Positions 52,457 through 60,637 of a stretch of DNA of 64,000 nt are shown piece by piece. This DNA is from Sphingosinicella sp942492965 (GTDB lineage: Bacteria; Pseudomonadota; Alphaproteobacteria; Sphingomonadales; Sphingomonadaceae), in the NCBI GenBank assembly GCA_942492965.1, contig OW818656.1, forward strand, positions 2,232,001 to 2,296,000, read 5' to 3'. The position numbers and the translations under genes were made by a program. Each line of letters begins with the position of its first letter. Positions within the stretch are counted from its first letter, which is position 1. The notes below the pieces were generated by a model. That model was given only the letters and a program-made list of their open reading frames with translations, was not told where the DNA came from and made no database searches.

Positions 52457-54052
52457 ATGAGCTGGGATTACATCATCGTCGGCGCCGGATCGGCCGGGTG
52501 CGTTCTTGCCAACCGGCTGAGCGAGAATCCGCAAACGCGTGTGCTGCTTCTGGAAAGCGGCGGGTCGGACGCCTCGCCTTATATCCGTATTCCGGCAGGC
52601 GAAGCGCGCGCGATCAACAATCCTCGCTTCGACTGGCGTTTCATGAGCGAACCGGATCCGTCGCTCGGCGAGCGATCGGACCTGTGGCCGCGCGGCAAGG
52701 TGTTGGGGGGCAGCAGCTCGATCAACGGCATGATCTACATCCGCGGACAGCGCGAGGATTATGACCACTGGGCACAGCTCGGCAACCGCGGCTGGAGCTA
52801 TGACGATGTTCTCCCCTACTTCCGGCGATCCGAGCGCAATGCGCACGGCGCGTCTGAATATCATGGCGCCGATGGTCCGCTTACGGTTTCCCATGTCGCC
52901 TCGCCGCACCGCCTGACCGACGTCTTCGTGAAAGCCGGGATGGAGATTGGACTTCCCTACAACCCGGACTTCAATGCGGCACAGCAGGAAGGCGTCGGCC
53001 CGATCCAGGGGACGATCAAGCGCGGTAGGCGAAATAATACGGCGCAGGCGTTCCTCGCGCCTGTCCGACACCGCAGCAATCTCAAGGTGGAAACCCACGC
53101 GACCGTCAACCGACTGGTCGTTGAAGGTGCGCGCGTCGTTGGGGTCGAATATGAGCGTGGCGGCACGCAGATTACCGCCCGGGCTGGTGCTGAGGTCGTG
53201 CTTTCAGCGGGCGCCTTGATGTCGCCGGTAATTCTGATGCGGTCTGGCATCGGTCCGGCAACGCACCTGCGCGGCCTCGGCATCGAGCCGGTGCACGATA
53301 TGCCGGGGGTTGGGCAGAATCTGCAGGAACATGCCGTCGTCTGGGTATCGGCTTATGTGAACGTCTCGACCTACAACACCGAACTGGGGCTCCACAAATG
53401 GCCGATCCACGGTCTCAACTGGCTGCTCTTTGGCAAGGGGCCCGCAGGGACGCCGATCGCGCATGCCGGCGCGTTTGTGAAAACCCGGCCGGAAGTGGCA
53501 TCTCCGGACGTCCAGCTCCATTTCGTGCCGACCGGCTACAAGCTGGAACCTGACGGGCTGAAACTGCTCGATCGCCCGGCGGTCGTGTGCGTGATCAACA
53601 AATGCCGGCCGGACAGCCGCAGCACGCTCGAGCTGCGTTCTGCCGATCCACACGAGCCGCCACGGATTCTCTCGAACCTGATGGGAGCACAGAGCGATAT
53701 CGAAACGACCATCGCGGGGATTCGCATCGCGCAGAATCTGTTCCGAACGCGGGCGTTCGCGCCCTATTTCGAAGGGGCCTGTTCGCCCGACGAGGGAACC
53801 GACAGCGACGCCGCGCTCGAGGCCTATGTCAGGGCGACGGCGGGGCCGGCCTATCATCCGGTCGGGACGTGCAAGATGGGCAGTGACCCGCTTGCGGTCG
53901 TGGACGAGCGGCTGCGCGTGCATGGTCTGCAAGGCATCCGCATCGCCGACGCATCGATCATGCCGACCGTGCCGAGCGGCAACACCAATGCTCCCTCGAT
54001 CATGGTCGGCGAAAAAGCCGCAGACATGATCCTGGCGGACCAACACCGGTAA
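52457..54052 (+). CDS. GMC-family alcohol dehydrogenase
   Basis: A 531-aa flavoprotein of the choline/PEG dehydrogenase type. DYIIVGAGSAGCVLANRLSE is the FAD-binding start, GKVLGGSSSINGMIYIRG the first GMC signature, and YHPVGTCKMGSDPLAVVD carries the catalytic His near the C-terminus. ATG 52457 follows GGGAGGTG. Placed between a receptor and an aldehyde dehydrogenase, it likely oxidises a primary alcohol group of the imported substrate to the aldehyde. Confidence 0.92.
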   Translation: MSWDYIIVGAGSAGCVLANRLSENPQTRVLLLESGGSDASPYIRIPAGEARAINNPRFDWRFMSEPDPSLGERSDLWPRGKVLGGSSSINGMIYIRGQREDYDHWAQLGNRGWSYDDVLPYFRRSERNAHGASEYHGADGPLTVSHVASPHRLTDVFVKAGMEIGLPYNPDFNAAQQEGVGPIQGTIKRGRRNNTAQAFLAPVRHRSNLKVETHATVNRLVVEGARVVGVEYERGGTQITARAGAEVVLSAGALMSPVILMRSGIGPATHLRGLGIEPVHDMPGVGQNLQEHAVVWVSAYVNVSTYNTELGLHKWPIHGLNWLLFGKGPAGTPIAHAGAFVKTRPEVASPDVQLHFVPTGYKLEPDGLKLLDRPAVVCVINKCRPDSRSTLELRSADPHEPPRILSNLMGAQSDIETTIAGIRIAQNLFRTRAFAPYFEGACSPDEGTDSDAALEAYVRATAGPAYHPVGTCKMGSDPLAVVDERLRVHGLQGIRIADASIMPTVPSGNTNAPSIMVGEKAADMILADQHR

Positions 54053-54068
54053 CAGACAGAGAGACGTC

Positions 54069-55574
54069 ATGACGGATGATGCGAAGCGGGCTGATTGGTC
54101 GGCCCGCGCCAGAGATCTTGTGCCTGAAACGCGGCCCTTCATTGGCGGGCGCTTCGTAGACTCATGCTCGCAGGACGCATTCGACAAGCACAATCCCGCG
54201 GATGGTTCGCTGCTTGCCCGCTTCGCGGTGGGCTCGGCCGAGGACGTCGACAGGGCGACCGCCGCAGCCCGCACATCCTTCGAAAGCGGAATCTGGGCGC
54301 ATGCCTCCGTGGACCACCGCAAGGCGGTCCTGCACCGTCTTGCAGACCTCATGGAGGCGCATGCGGACGAGCTTGCACTGCTGGAAACGCTGGATGTCGG
54401 CAAGCCGATCCGCGACGCGCGCGGCATCGATCTGCCGCTCGCCATCGGCATCCTTCGCCATGCCGCTGAAGCAGCGGATCAGGTGCTTGGGCAGGTGCAT
54501 CCGACCGATGGCCGGTCGCTGGCACTTGCGGTGCGCATGCCGCGCGGTGTGGCTGCCGGGATCGTCGGCTGGAACTTCCCGCTCGTGCTCGCGATGCAGA
54601 AACTGGCTCCGGCGCTCGCCACCGGCAACAGCCTCGTTCTGAAACCTTCCGAGCTCTCCTCGCTGAGCGCGATACGTGTCGCGGCCCTTGCCGCCGAAGC
54701 GGGCGTTCCGGAAGGTGTGGTGAACGTGGTTCCCGGGCTGGGCGCGACGGTGGGTCATGCGATCGCGCATCACATGGATATCGACCTGCTATCCTTCACC
54801 GGATCGAGCGCGACCGGCAAGCGGCTGCTGCAGGCCTCTGGGGCTTCGAACATGAAGCGTCTGGTTCTGGAGTGCGGCGGCAAATCGCCGAACCTCGTGT
54901 TCGCCGACGCGCCTGATCTCGATCTTGTGGCGGACGGCGTGATGGCGCGCATGTTCTGGAACCAGGGGCAGGTCTGCACGGCAGGCACACGGCTTCTGGT
55001 GGACCGGACGGTGAAGGATGCCTTGCTCGAAAAGCTCCTCGCGCGCGTGGCAGGGATCGTGCCTGGCCATCCACTCGATCCCGGGACAACCTTCGGCCCA
55101 CTCATCAGCGCGGGTCAGCGCGACAAGGTGATGGGGTATATCGAAGACGGTCTCGGTGCCGGTGCATCGCTGCGCGCGGGCGGCAGCGATGCACCGGCAG
55201 AGGGCTACTATGTGGCACCAGCCGTTTTCGACGATGTCACGACCGACATGCGTATCGCGCAGGAGGAGATTTTCGGCCCTGTTCTGTCGATCCTGCCGTT
55301 CTCAACCATCGATGAAGCCGTCTCTCTTGCGAATGCCACGGTTTATGGCCTTTCGGCGACGGCGTGGACACAAAGCCTCGCCACTGCGCAGCGTATGATC
55401 CGCGATCTGAAGGTGGGAGAGCTGGTGATCCGCGGTACCGGCACACCGTCGGCAGGCGCGAAGTTCGGGGCGCTTCCCCTTGAGCCGCACGGCCAGTCCG
55501 GCCTCGGAATCGAAAGCGGCATAGAGGGGCTTGCCGCCTACACGGCGCTGAAAAGCGTCCAGCTTTTCGTTTAG
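54069..55574 (+). CDS. NAD-dependent aldehyde dehydrogenase (PuuC-like)
   Basis: A 501-aa aldehyde dehydrogenase. GWNFPLVLAMQKLAPALATG, the Glu in LVLECGGKSPN, and the catalytic Cys in NQGQVCTAGTRLL are all present, along with EEIFGPVLSILPF. It starts 16 bases after the GMC gene. It should convert the aldehyde made by the GMC enzyme to a carboxylic acid. Confidence 0.92.
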   Translation: MTDDAKRADWSARARDLVPETRPFIGGRFVDSCSQDAFDKHNPADGSLLARFAVGSAEDVDRATAAARTSFESGIWAHASVDHRKAVLHRLADLMEAHADELALLETLDVGKPIRDARGIDLPLAIGILRHAAEAADQVLGQVHPTDGRSLALAVRMPRGVAAGIVGWNFPLVLAMQKLAPALATGNSLVLKPSELSSLSAIRVAALAAEAGVPEGVVNVVPGLGATVGHAIAHHMDIDLLSFTGSSATGKRLLQASGASNMKRLVLECGGKSPNLVFADAPDLDLVADGVMARMFWNQGQVCTAGTRLLVDRTVKDALLEKLLARVAGIVPGHPLDPGTTFGPLISAGQRDKVMGYIEDGLGAGASLRAGGSDAPAEGYYVAPAVFDDVTTDMRIAQEEIFGPVLSILPFSTIDEAVSLANATVYGLSATAWTQSLATAQRMIRDLKVGELVIRGTGTPSAGAKFGALPLEPHGQSGLGIESGIEGLAAYTALKSVQLFV

Positions 55575-55582
55575 GGGGCAGC

Positions 55583-56674
55583 ATGAGCCTCACGCCCGAT
55601 ATCGAACGGTGTTTTCATCGCGACTGGTCGGCGGCGAACCGTGCCTTTCGCGAATGCTGCGCGCGGCATGGTTTGACGTTTCGCCGCTACCCGCATCCGC
55701 TGTCCGGTCCCGACGGGGAGACGCTCGAAACCGTCGCGGCCTGGGCCGGGCCGGAAGACGCGAAACGGCTGCTGGTTCTGGTAAGCGGCACGCACGGCCT
55801 GGAAGGGCTGGCAGGTTCTGGATGCCAGCTTCACTGGATCGAAGGCGGTGGCATCGCCGCGTTGCCGCCAGGCACGGCAGCGCTGCTGGTTCACATCATC
55901 AATCCCTGGGGATGTGCCTGGAGCAGACGCCAGACCGAGGAGAATGTCGATCTCAATCGCAACTTCTGCGACTTCACCCACAGCCTTCCCCGAAACGCTC
56001 ACTATGAGGAACTGCATCAGGCGCTCGTGATGCGCGACCGGGCGGCAGGTGCTCGGGCCATTGCCCAGTTTCAGGCCTCGCACAGCGAAGCCGAATTCGC
56101 GACGGCACTGTTCAAAGGCCAGTATGGGCACCCCGATGGTGTGGGCTTCGGCGGGCAGGGGCCGACGTGGTCGAACCGCACGCTGAGACAGATTCTGGAC
56201 GATCACTGCCCGCGTATCGAGCAGGCTGTCGCAATCGATTTTCATACCGGCCTGGGCGACTATGGCAGCGGCCTAATCCTCTCGATCGCGATGCCGGATT
56301 CGGTATCTTCGCGAATGGCGGCCGAAGTGTTCGGTGATGAATTGATCCGGGTGAATGCAGGCGATTCATCGCTGCCTTACAAGGTGCAAGGCGACCTTTG
56401 CTCGGCAATCGAAGACAGGTTCGGGGGGAGCACACTCGCCATCGCGCTCGAATTCGGAACATTCGCCGTAGGGAATCTGCTCGGCCTGCAGATCGAGGAC
56501 TGCTGGCTATACAATCATGGTGATGCGGCGTCGCCTGAAGGTCAAAGAATTCGCACTGCGCTAAGGCACTTTTTTTATCCCGACGAGGCGGCGTGGCGAC
56601 AACCTATCGTCGCGCGTGCGGAGTTCGTGATCCGGAAGTCGCTTCTGCGTCTGGCTGATAATTCGCACGCTTAA
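55583..56674 (+). CDS. DUF2817 M14-like metallopeptidase
   Basis: A 363-aa protein of the DUF2817 group, which shares the M14 carboxypeptidase plan. HxxE metal ligands are in VSGTHGLEG, the substrate Arg in NVDLNRNFCDFT, the third metal His in IDFHTGLGDYG and a Glu in ALEFGTF near the general-base position. It is the last gene of the AraC-TBDR-GMC-ALDH cassette, 8 bases after the aldehyde dehydrogenase. Its substrate is unknown; hydrolysis of an amide-linked product is inferred. Confidence 0.8.
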   Translation: MSLTPDIERCFHRDWSAANRAFRECCARHGLTFRRYPHPLSGPDGETLETVAAWAGPEDAKRLLVLVSGTHGLEGLAGSGCQLHWIEGGGIAALPPGTAALLVHIINPWGCAWSRRQTEENVDLNRNFCDFTHSLPRNAHYEELHQALVMRDRAAGARAIAQFQASHSEAEFATALFKGQYGHPDGVGFGGQGPTWSNRTLRQILDDHCPRIEQAVAIDFHTGLGDYGSGLILSIAMPDSVSSRMAAEVFGDELIRVNAGDSSLPYKVQGDLCSAIEDRFGGSTLAIALEFGTFAVGNLLGLQIEDCWLYNHGDAASPEGQRIRTALRHFFYPDEAAWRQPIVARAEFVIRKSLLRLADNSHA

Positions 56675-57011
56675 TCTAATGCCTGATCTGGGTCTGCGAT
56701 GATGTCTGCGATATCCTCGAGGCCTATCGACAGGGGAGAAGGCATTCGGAGATACCGTGTTTGGCGTGCCCTTCGGGTGTGTAGGTCGGGTGTGTCATGC
56801 TTGCTGGATGTTGTATCAGGCTTTCCGCATCGCCGAGCGAGACCCCGCGCCGGATCATCTGCAGTCGGTTCACCATTGCGCCGCCCGCAGGAAAGCCGCC
56901 CTTCAACTCGAAGGCCAGCATGCCGCCGAAGCCCTGCATCTGCTGGCAAGCAAGCGCGTGCTGGGGGAAGGCGTCAAGCCCCGGGTCGTGCCGCAGGATG
57001 GACGGAAAGGG
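56671..57011 (-). pseudogene. C-terminal remnant of a PLP gamma-lyase/gamma-synthase
   Basis: The minus strand reads QQMQGFGGMLAFELKGG, then NRLQMIRRGVSLGDAESLI and TYTPEGHAKHGISE, the hallmark end of methionine gamma-lyase/cystathionine gamma-synthase family enzymes. After GISECLL one base is missing and the true end (SIGLEDIADIIADPDQALD) continues in the next frame to a stop at 56671. The N-terminal two thirds, including the PLP lysine, are absent, replaced by transposase-derived bases. It is therefore dead. Confidence 0.75.
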
Positions 57012-57023
57012 CGCGCGCAAATA

Positions 57024-57175
57024 GCCTTCAATATAAGCGAAGAGAGCGCTGAGGGCCTCTTCGCGGGTAGTCCATCGCCGCTGGTGGAGCGTTGTCACAG
57101 TAGCAAGCGGTGCGGCTCATCGATGGCTTGCCCTTCACGGACTTAGCTAAGGTGTCCACCAAATCCAGGGACCAC
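57024..57175 (-). pseudogene. IS3-family transposase remnant
   Basis: KPSMSRTACYCDNAP is close to the GNCYDNAPMES box of IS3 integrases, and after a frameshift HQRRWTTREEALSALFAYIEG follows, the usual C-terminal region. GGTGGACACC near 57160 resembles an IS3-type end. The remnant adjoins the gamma-lyase pseudogene, suggesting the insertion truncated it. Confidence 0.55.
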
Positions 57176-57183
57176 CAACCGGT

Positions 57184-58362
57184 CTATCTCTCGAGGCGCT
57201 GGGAGACCTCGGCCAGTCGCCGAAACTCGTTTTCATCTGTTACGCCTTCTGTGATGATGAAGAGCAGGGTGGAATCGCTGTTCATGTCGATGGCTTCGCG
57301 CCATGCGAGGGTGTTGGCGGCAAGCGCACCGGCGAGGCCGGCCGCGCCGGATGCGCCCGCGCGGATGGCGGTGTCTGTTTCGGCCGGGGCGGCGAGGCTG
57401 CGGACAGCTTCGGCGGCGTAGGTGTCGGCCACCGATATGAAGGCGTCCACACGATCCTTCAGGATTGCGAATGCCGGCAGCGAAGGGCGCAGGCAATCGA
57501 GCATCGCGAAGATCGTCTCCGCGCTGTGCGGTATCTCGGTCGCGCCGCCGACGCGCGCGCTTTCCAGCAGACAGTCGGCGCTGTCCGGCTCGACGACGAT
57601 GAGGCGCGGCGCGTGGGGGCTGCCGCTGAACCGGCTGGCCATGGCCGCGGCAAGCCCGCCGACACCGGCCTGCACGAACAGCTGCGTCGGCCGCTCGCCG
57701 GGCGAGAGCTGCGCGCGGATTTCCTCGGCGATCACGGTGTAGCCCTGCATCACGCGAACGGGCAGCGGATCGTTCGCGCATTCGGGTGCGTCCGCGGTGT
57801 CGGAAACGAGGATGGCGCCTGTGCGTGCCGCATCGCGCCGTGCCTGCTCGACCGAATCGTCATAAGTGCCGTCGACGCGCACGATCGCCGCGCCCTGCCT
57901 CCGGATATGGTCGGCGCGTTCCTCGGTGACGCCCGCGTGCAGATAGACCGAGCAGCGCGCGCCGACGAGCCGCGCGCCCGCCGCCACGGCGCGGCCGTGG
58001 TTGCCGTCGCTGGCGCAAACGAAATGCATGTCCGAAGCGATGGTGCGAACCTCTTCGCCGACGAGGTCGGCAGGATCGAGCGTACGTCCGAGCGCGGCCT
58101 CGGCGTGCGTGCGCACGACGCTGAACACGGCGTAGACACCGCCCAGCGCCTTGAAGCTGCCGAGCCCCATGCGCTTGCTCTCGTCCTTCACGAGCACCTG
58201 CCCAACGCCGAGCCGCTGTGCGAGCCCCGGCAGCCGCACGAGCGGAGTCGGCGCATAGGCGGGGCAGGCGGCGAGCATCGCCATGGGTTCGAGATGCGCG
58301 TCGGCGGAAAGGCCGCCCTGCGGATCGGCGGTTTTGAGCGGGTTCAAAAGCAACTCGGTCAT
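57184..58362 (-). CDS. Diaminopropionate ammonia-lyase
   Basis: A 392-aa fold-type II PLP enzyme matching the DAPAL/YgeX family. The PLP-binding Lys is in RMGLGSFKALGG, the SxGNHG-like loop is CASDGNHGRAVAAGARL, and the phosphate-binding glycine run is AGVGGLAAA. The family converts 2,3-diaminopropionate to pyruvate and two ammonia. The start at 58362 overlaps the amidase stop (ATGA) and has GGAG upstream. Pairing with an amidase suggests release of diaminopropionate from an N-acyl or amide form. Threonine/serine dehydratase is the nearest alternative, but length and motifs favour DAPAL. Confidence 0.85.
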   Translation of the reverse strand: MTELLLNPLKTADPQGGLSADAHLEPMAMLAACPAYAPTPLVRLPGLAQRLGVGQVLVKDESKRMGLGSFKALGGVYAVFSVVRTHAEAALGRTLDPADLVGEEVRTIASDMHFVCASDGNHGRAVAAGARLVGARCSVYLHAGVTEERADHIRRQGAAIVRVDGTYDDSVEQARRDAARTGAILVSDTADAPECANDPLPVRVMQGYTVIAEEIRAQLSPGERPTQLFVQAGVGGLAAAMASRFSGSPHAPRLIVVEPDSADCLLESARVGGATEIPHSAETIFAMLDCLRPSLPAFAILKDRVDAFISVADTYAAEAVRSLAAPAETDTAIRAGASGAAGLAGALAANTLAWREAIDMNSDSTLLFIITEGVTDENEFRRLAEVSQRLER

Positions 58363-59795
58363 GCGGAAACTCCGGTTCGTGCGGCAGAGACCGCCGGCCG
58401 CGTGTCCCGCCACGGCCGTGCGCTTTCAAGCGCGGCGGCAAGCGAAAGCAAACTCTCCTCTCCACCCGGTCGACCGGCGATCTGCGTGCCAATCGGCAAT
58501 CCGTCAAGCACATGCAGCGGCACGCTCATCGCGGGCTGCCCCGTGAGGTTGTATTGCACCGTGAACGCCGCGCGGCGAAACACGTCGGCGAAGAATTCGG
58601 TCACCGAGTCTACGCTGCGATCATGCGACAGTACGCCATGCGGTAGGGCAGGCGAGGCGAAGACCGGGGAGATGATCGCGTCAAACGCATCGGCGGTGTG
58701 TGCCATACGGCGGCAGAACAGGTTCATGTGATCGAGCGCGGCGAGATACGCCTCGGCACTGATCGTCTCGCCGTGGCGGATCATTGCCAGCGTTGCCCCT
58801 TCGACCGTATCGGCGTCCGCGCGCCGTCCCGTTGCGGCCTCGATTCGGCGGACGGCGCGCAGAATATTCGCTGACCAGATCGTCACGAGCATGTCGATCG
58901 CCGCGTCGGCATCGAAAGCGATGGTGATCGGCTCCACCGTATGCCCAAGCGCTTCGCAAAGGCGTGCGGTGTCCTCGGCGGCTGCGATCACGCTGGCTTC
59001 GACAGTATCGGCGAAGGGGCTTGCCGTCAGCAGTGCAAGGCGCAGTGGTGCGGATGGGCGTTCGGTCGCGGCAAGGAAGCTGCCTCCCGGCGATGGCGCT
59101 GTGTAGCGGTGACCGGCATCGGGCCCGGCGAGCAGATCGAGCGCGGCGGCGGAATCGCGGACACTGCGGGTGATCACATGCGCGGCGGTCAACCCGCTGT
59201 TGACTTCGCCTGCCTGCGGGCCCGTCGGAAGCCGCCCGCGCGAGGGTTTCAGACCGAACACTCCGCAGCAGTGTGCGGGGATGCGGATCGAGCCGGCACT
59301 GTCTCCGGCGAGTGCCAGCGGAACGATCCCTGCGGCAACTGCCGCCGCCGCGCCGCCGCTCGATCCGCCGGCGGACCGCGACAGGTCCCATGGATTGCGC
59401 GTTATGCCGGTCGCGCGCGATTCCGTTGTGAAGGCGCTGCCGAGTTCGGGTGTCGTCGACCGCCCGATGATGGAGAAGCCGCCTGCACGGATACGCCTGA
59501 TGACCTCGCTGTCTTCGGCGGGCCGCAGCCCCTCTGCAAGCAGGCAGCCCATTTCCTGCGGCACGCCGGCCATCGCCCAGCCGATGTCCTTTGCCAGCGT
59601 CGGTACGCCCGCAAAGGTGCCGTGCGTGGCGGGTGCGGCGGCAGGCACCGGGCCGGCCAGCACGTTGAGCGCCGGGTTCAAGGCCGCGAGCGCGTCGCGC
59701 GCTGCGCTTTCCACCTCGGCTGCGGTTGCGTCGCCGCTGCGAATCAGGGCGGCGAGGTCCAGCGCATCGCAACGTGCATACTCATCGGTTCGCAA
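58359..59795 (-). CDS. Amidase-signature hydrolase (GatA-like)
   Basis: A 478-aa amidase-signature protein. The catalytic Lys is in GVPTLAKDIGWAM, the cis-Ser in SAGGSSGGAAAA, and the nucleophile Ser in GDSAGSIRIPA, with the expected Gly/Ser-rich spacing. A TTG start at 59795 has GGAGG 7 bases upstream. The gene is first of a two-gene unit with diaminopropionate ammonia-lyase. It has an operator candidate in front and probably removes an acyl or amide group from the lyase substrate. Confidence 0.87.
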   Translation of the reverse strand: MRTDEYARCDALDLAALIRSGDATAAEVESAARDALAALNPALNVLAGPVPAAAPATHGTFAGVPTLAKDIGWAMAGVPQEMGCLLAEGLRPAEDSEVIRRIRAGGFSIIGRSTTPELGSAFTTESRATGITRNPWDLSRSAGGSSGGAAAAVAAGIVPLALAGDSAGSIRIPAHCCGVFGLKPSRGRLPTGPQAGEVNSGLTAAHVITRSVRDSAAALDLLAGPDAGHRYTAPSPGGSFLAATERPSAPLRLALLTASPFADTVEASVIAAAEDTARLCEALGHTVEPITIAFDADAAIDMLVTIWSANILRAVRRIEAATGRRADADTVEGATLAMIRHGETISAEAYLAALDHMNLFCRRMAHTADAFDAIISPVFASPALPHGVLSHDRSVDSVTEFFADVFRRAAFTVQYNLTGQPAMSVPLHVLDGLPIGTQIAGRPGGEESLLSLAAALESARPWRDTRPAVSAARTGVSA

Positions 59796-59813
59796 AGGCG
59801 TGCCTCCATAAAC

Positions 59814-59828
59814 GACTGATGATCAGTC
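59814..59828. promoter_or_regulatory. Operator candidate GACTGAT-G-ATCAGTC
   Basis: A perfect 7-bp inverted repeat with a 1-base centre, 19 bases upstream of the amidase start. It differs from GACTGAC-A-GTCAGTC at 60606-60620 only at the innermost arm bases and centre. It is the probable site of TetR D in front of the amidase-lyase unit. Confidence 0.65.
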
Positions 59829-59874
59829 ATAAAAATGCAAAAAAATGTGCTCATGTATGGCAAGGCCGGCCTGT

Positions 59875-60525
59875 TCAGCTTCCGCTCTTGAAACCCCGCA
59901 GGGCCGCGAGCAGCCAGTCGCCGACGCGGTCCTGGTAGTCCGCCGACGTGCGGTTGCGCGAATGGCCGAAAAGGCGGGGCAGGGCGCCGTTGATCGTGTC
60001 GATGAACAGCCATGAGAGGAGATCGGGATCGCCCGGCCCGATCTCGCCTTTGGCCTGCCAGGTCGCCACCGCGCGCAGGGCGAAGACGTTGAGCGGCGAA
60101 AAGGCGTCATTCCACCGGTCGCGGTCGATGCCGGTCGAAGTGCCGCTGTCGATGTTGTCGAGCACGTCGCGGTAGGCGAAACAGGTGCGATAATAGCCCT
60201 CCAGCACCTGCCGCAGGCCGGTTTCCATATCGGCGGCCTCCACCGGAATCTTGCTGAGTGTCGTTCCCGCCTCCGCCACCATCGCGCGGATCAGTTCGAT
60301 GACGATGTCGTCTTTGCTGGAAAAATGCAGGTAGAACGCACCCTGGCTAAGCCCTGCGGCGGCAACCACGTCCGACACGCGCATTCGCGAGAAGCCGGTG
60401 GAGGCGAGCACGGCGCGCGCGGCGGCGAGTAGCTGAGCCTTGCGGACTTCGGGCGGCAGCGTCCGCTTGGTCGCGGCGCCTTTCACGGCAAGGTCCGGCT
60501 TTTTCCGTGCGCTCGTGCCCGCCAT
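59875..60525 (-). CDS. TetR-family regulator D
   Basis: A 216-aa TetR-type protein. The HTH starts at QLLAAARAVLASTGFSRMRV and ends at LSQGAFYLHFSSKDDIVIEL, with a ligand domain after it. A basic 25-residue tail precedes the HTH. It lies between the amidase-lyase unit and the M81-receptor unit, with matching palindromes on both sides, so it likely represses both. Confidence 0.87.
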   Translation of the reverse strand: MAGTSARKKPDLAVKGAATKRTLPPEVRKAQLLAAARAVLASTGFSRMRVSDVVAAAGLSQGAFYLHFSSKDDIVIELIRAMVAEAGTTLSKIPVEAADMETGLRQVLEGYYRTCFAYRDVLDNIDSGTSTGIDRDRWNDAFSPLNVFALRAVATWQAKGEIGPGDPDLLSWLFIDTINGALPRLFGHSRNRTSADYQDRVGDWLLAALRGFKSGS

Positions 60526-60605
60526 CCGACCCTGTCTCTCCTGATCCCGAAACCTTCGTGATGGCAACGGTCTTGACACGGCATATCGTGAGTGTCAACT
60601 CTAGT

Positions 60606-60620
60606 GACTGACAGTCAGTC
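60606..60620. promoter_or_regulatory. Operator candidate GACTGAC-A-GTCAGTC
   Basis: A perfect 7-bp inverted repeat with a 1-base centre, between TetR D and the M81 gene start at 60638. It nearly repeats the palindrome at 59814-59828, which argues for one regulator acting on both units and on its own gene. Confidence 0.68.
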
Positions 60621-60637
60621 GATGAGTCGGGAGAGAT

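Noticed and set aside
57526..58731. A 401-aa plus-strand frame
   Set aside because: It is antisense to the diaminopropionate lyase and amidase, both with full catalytic motifs.
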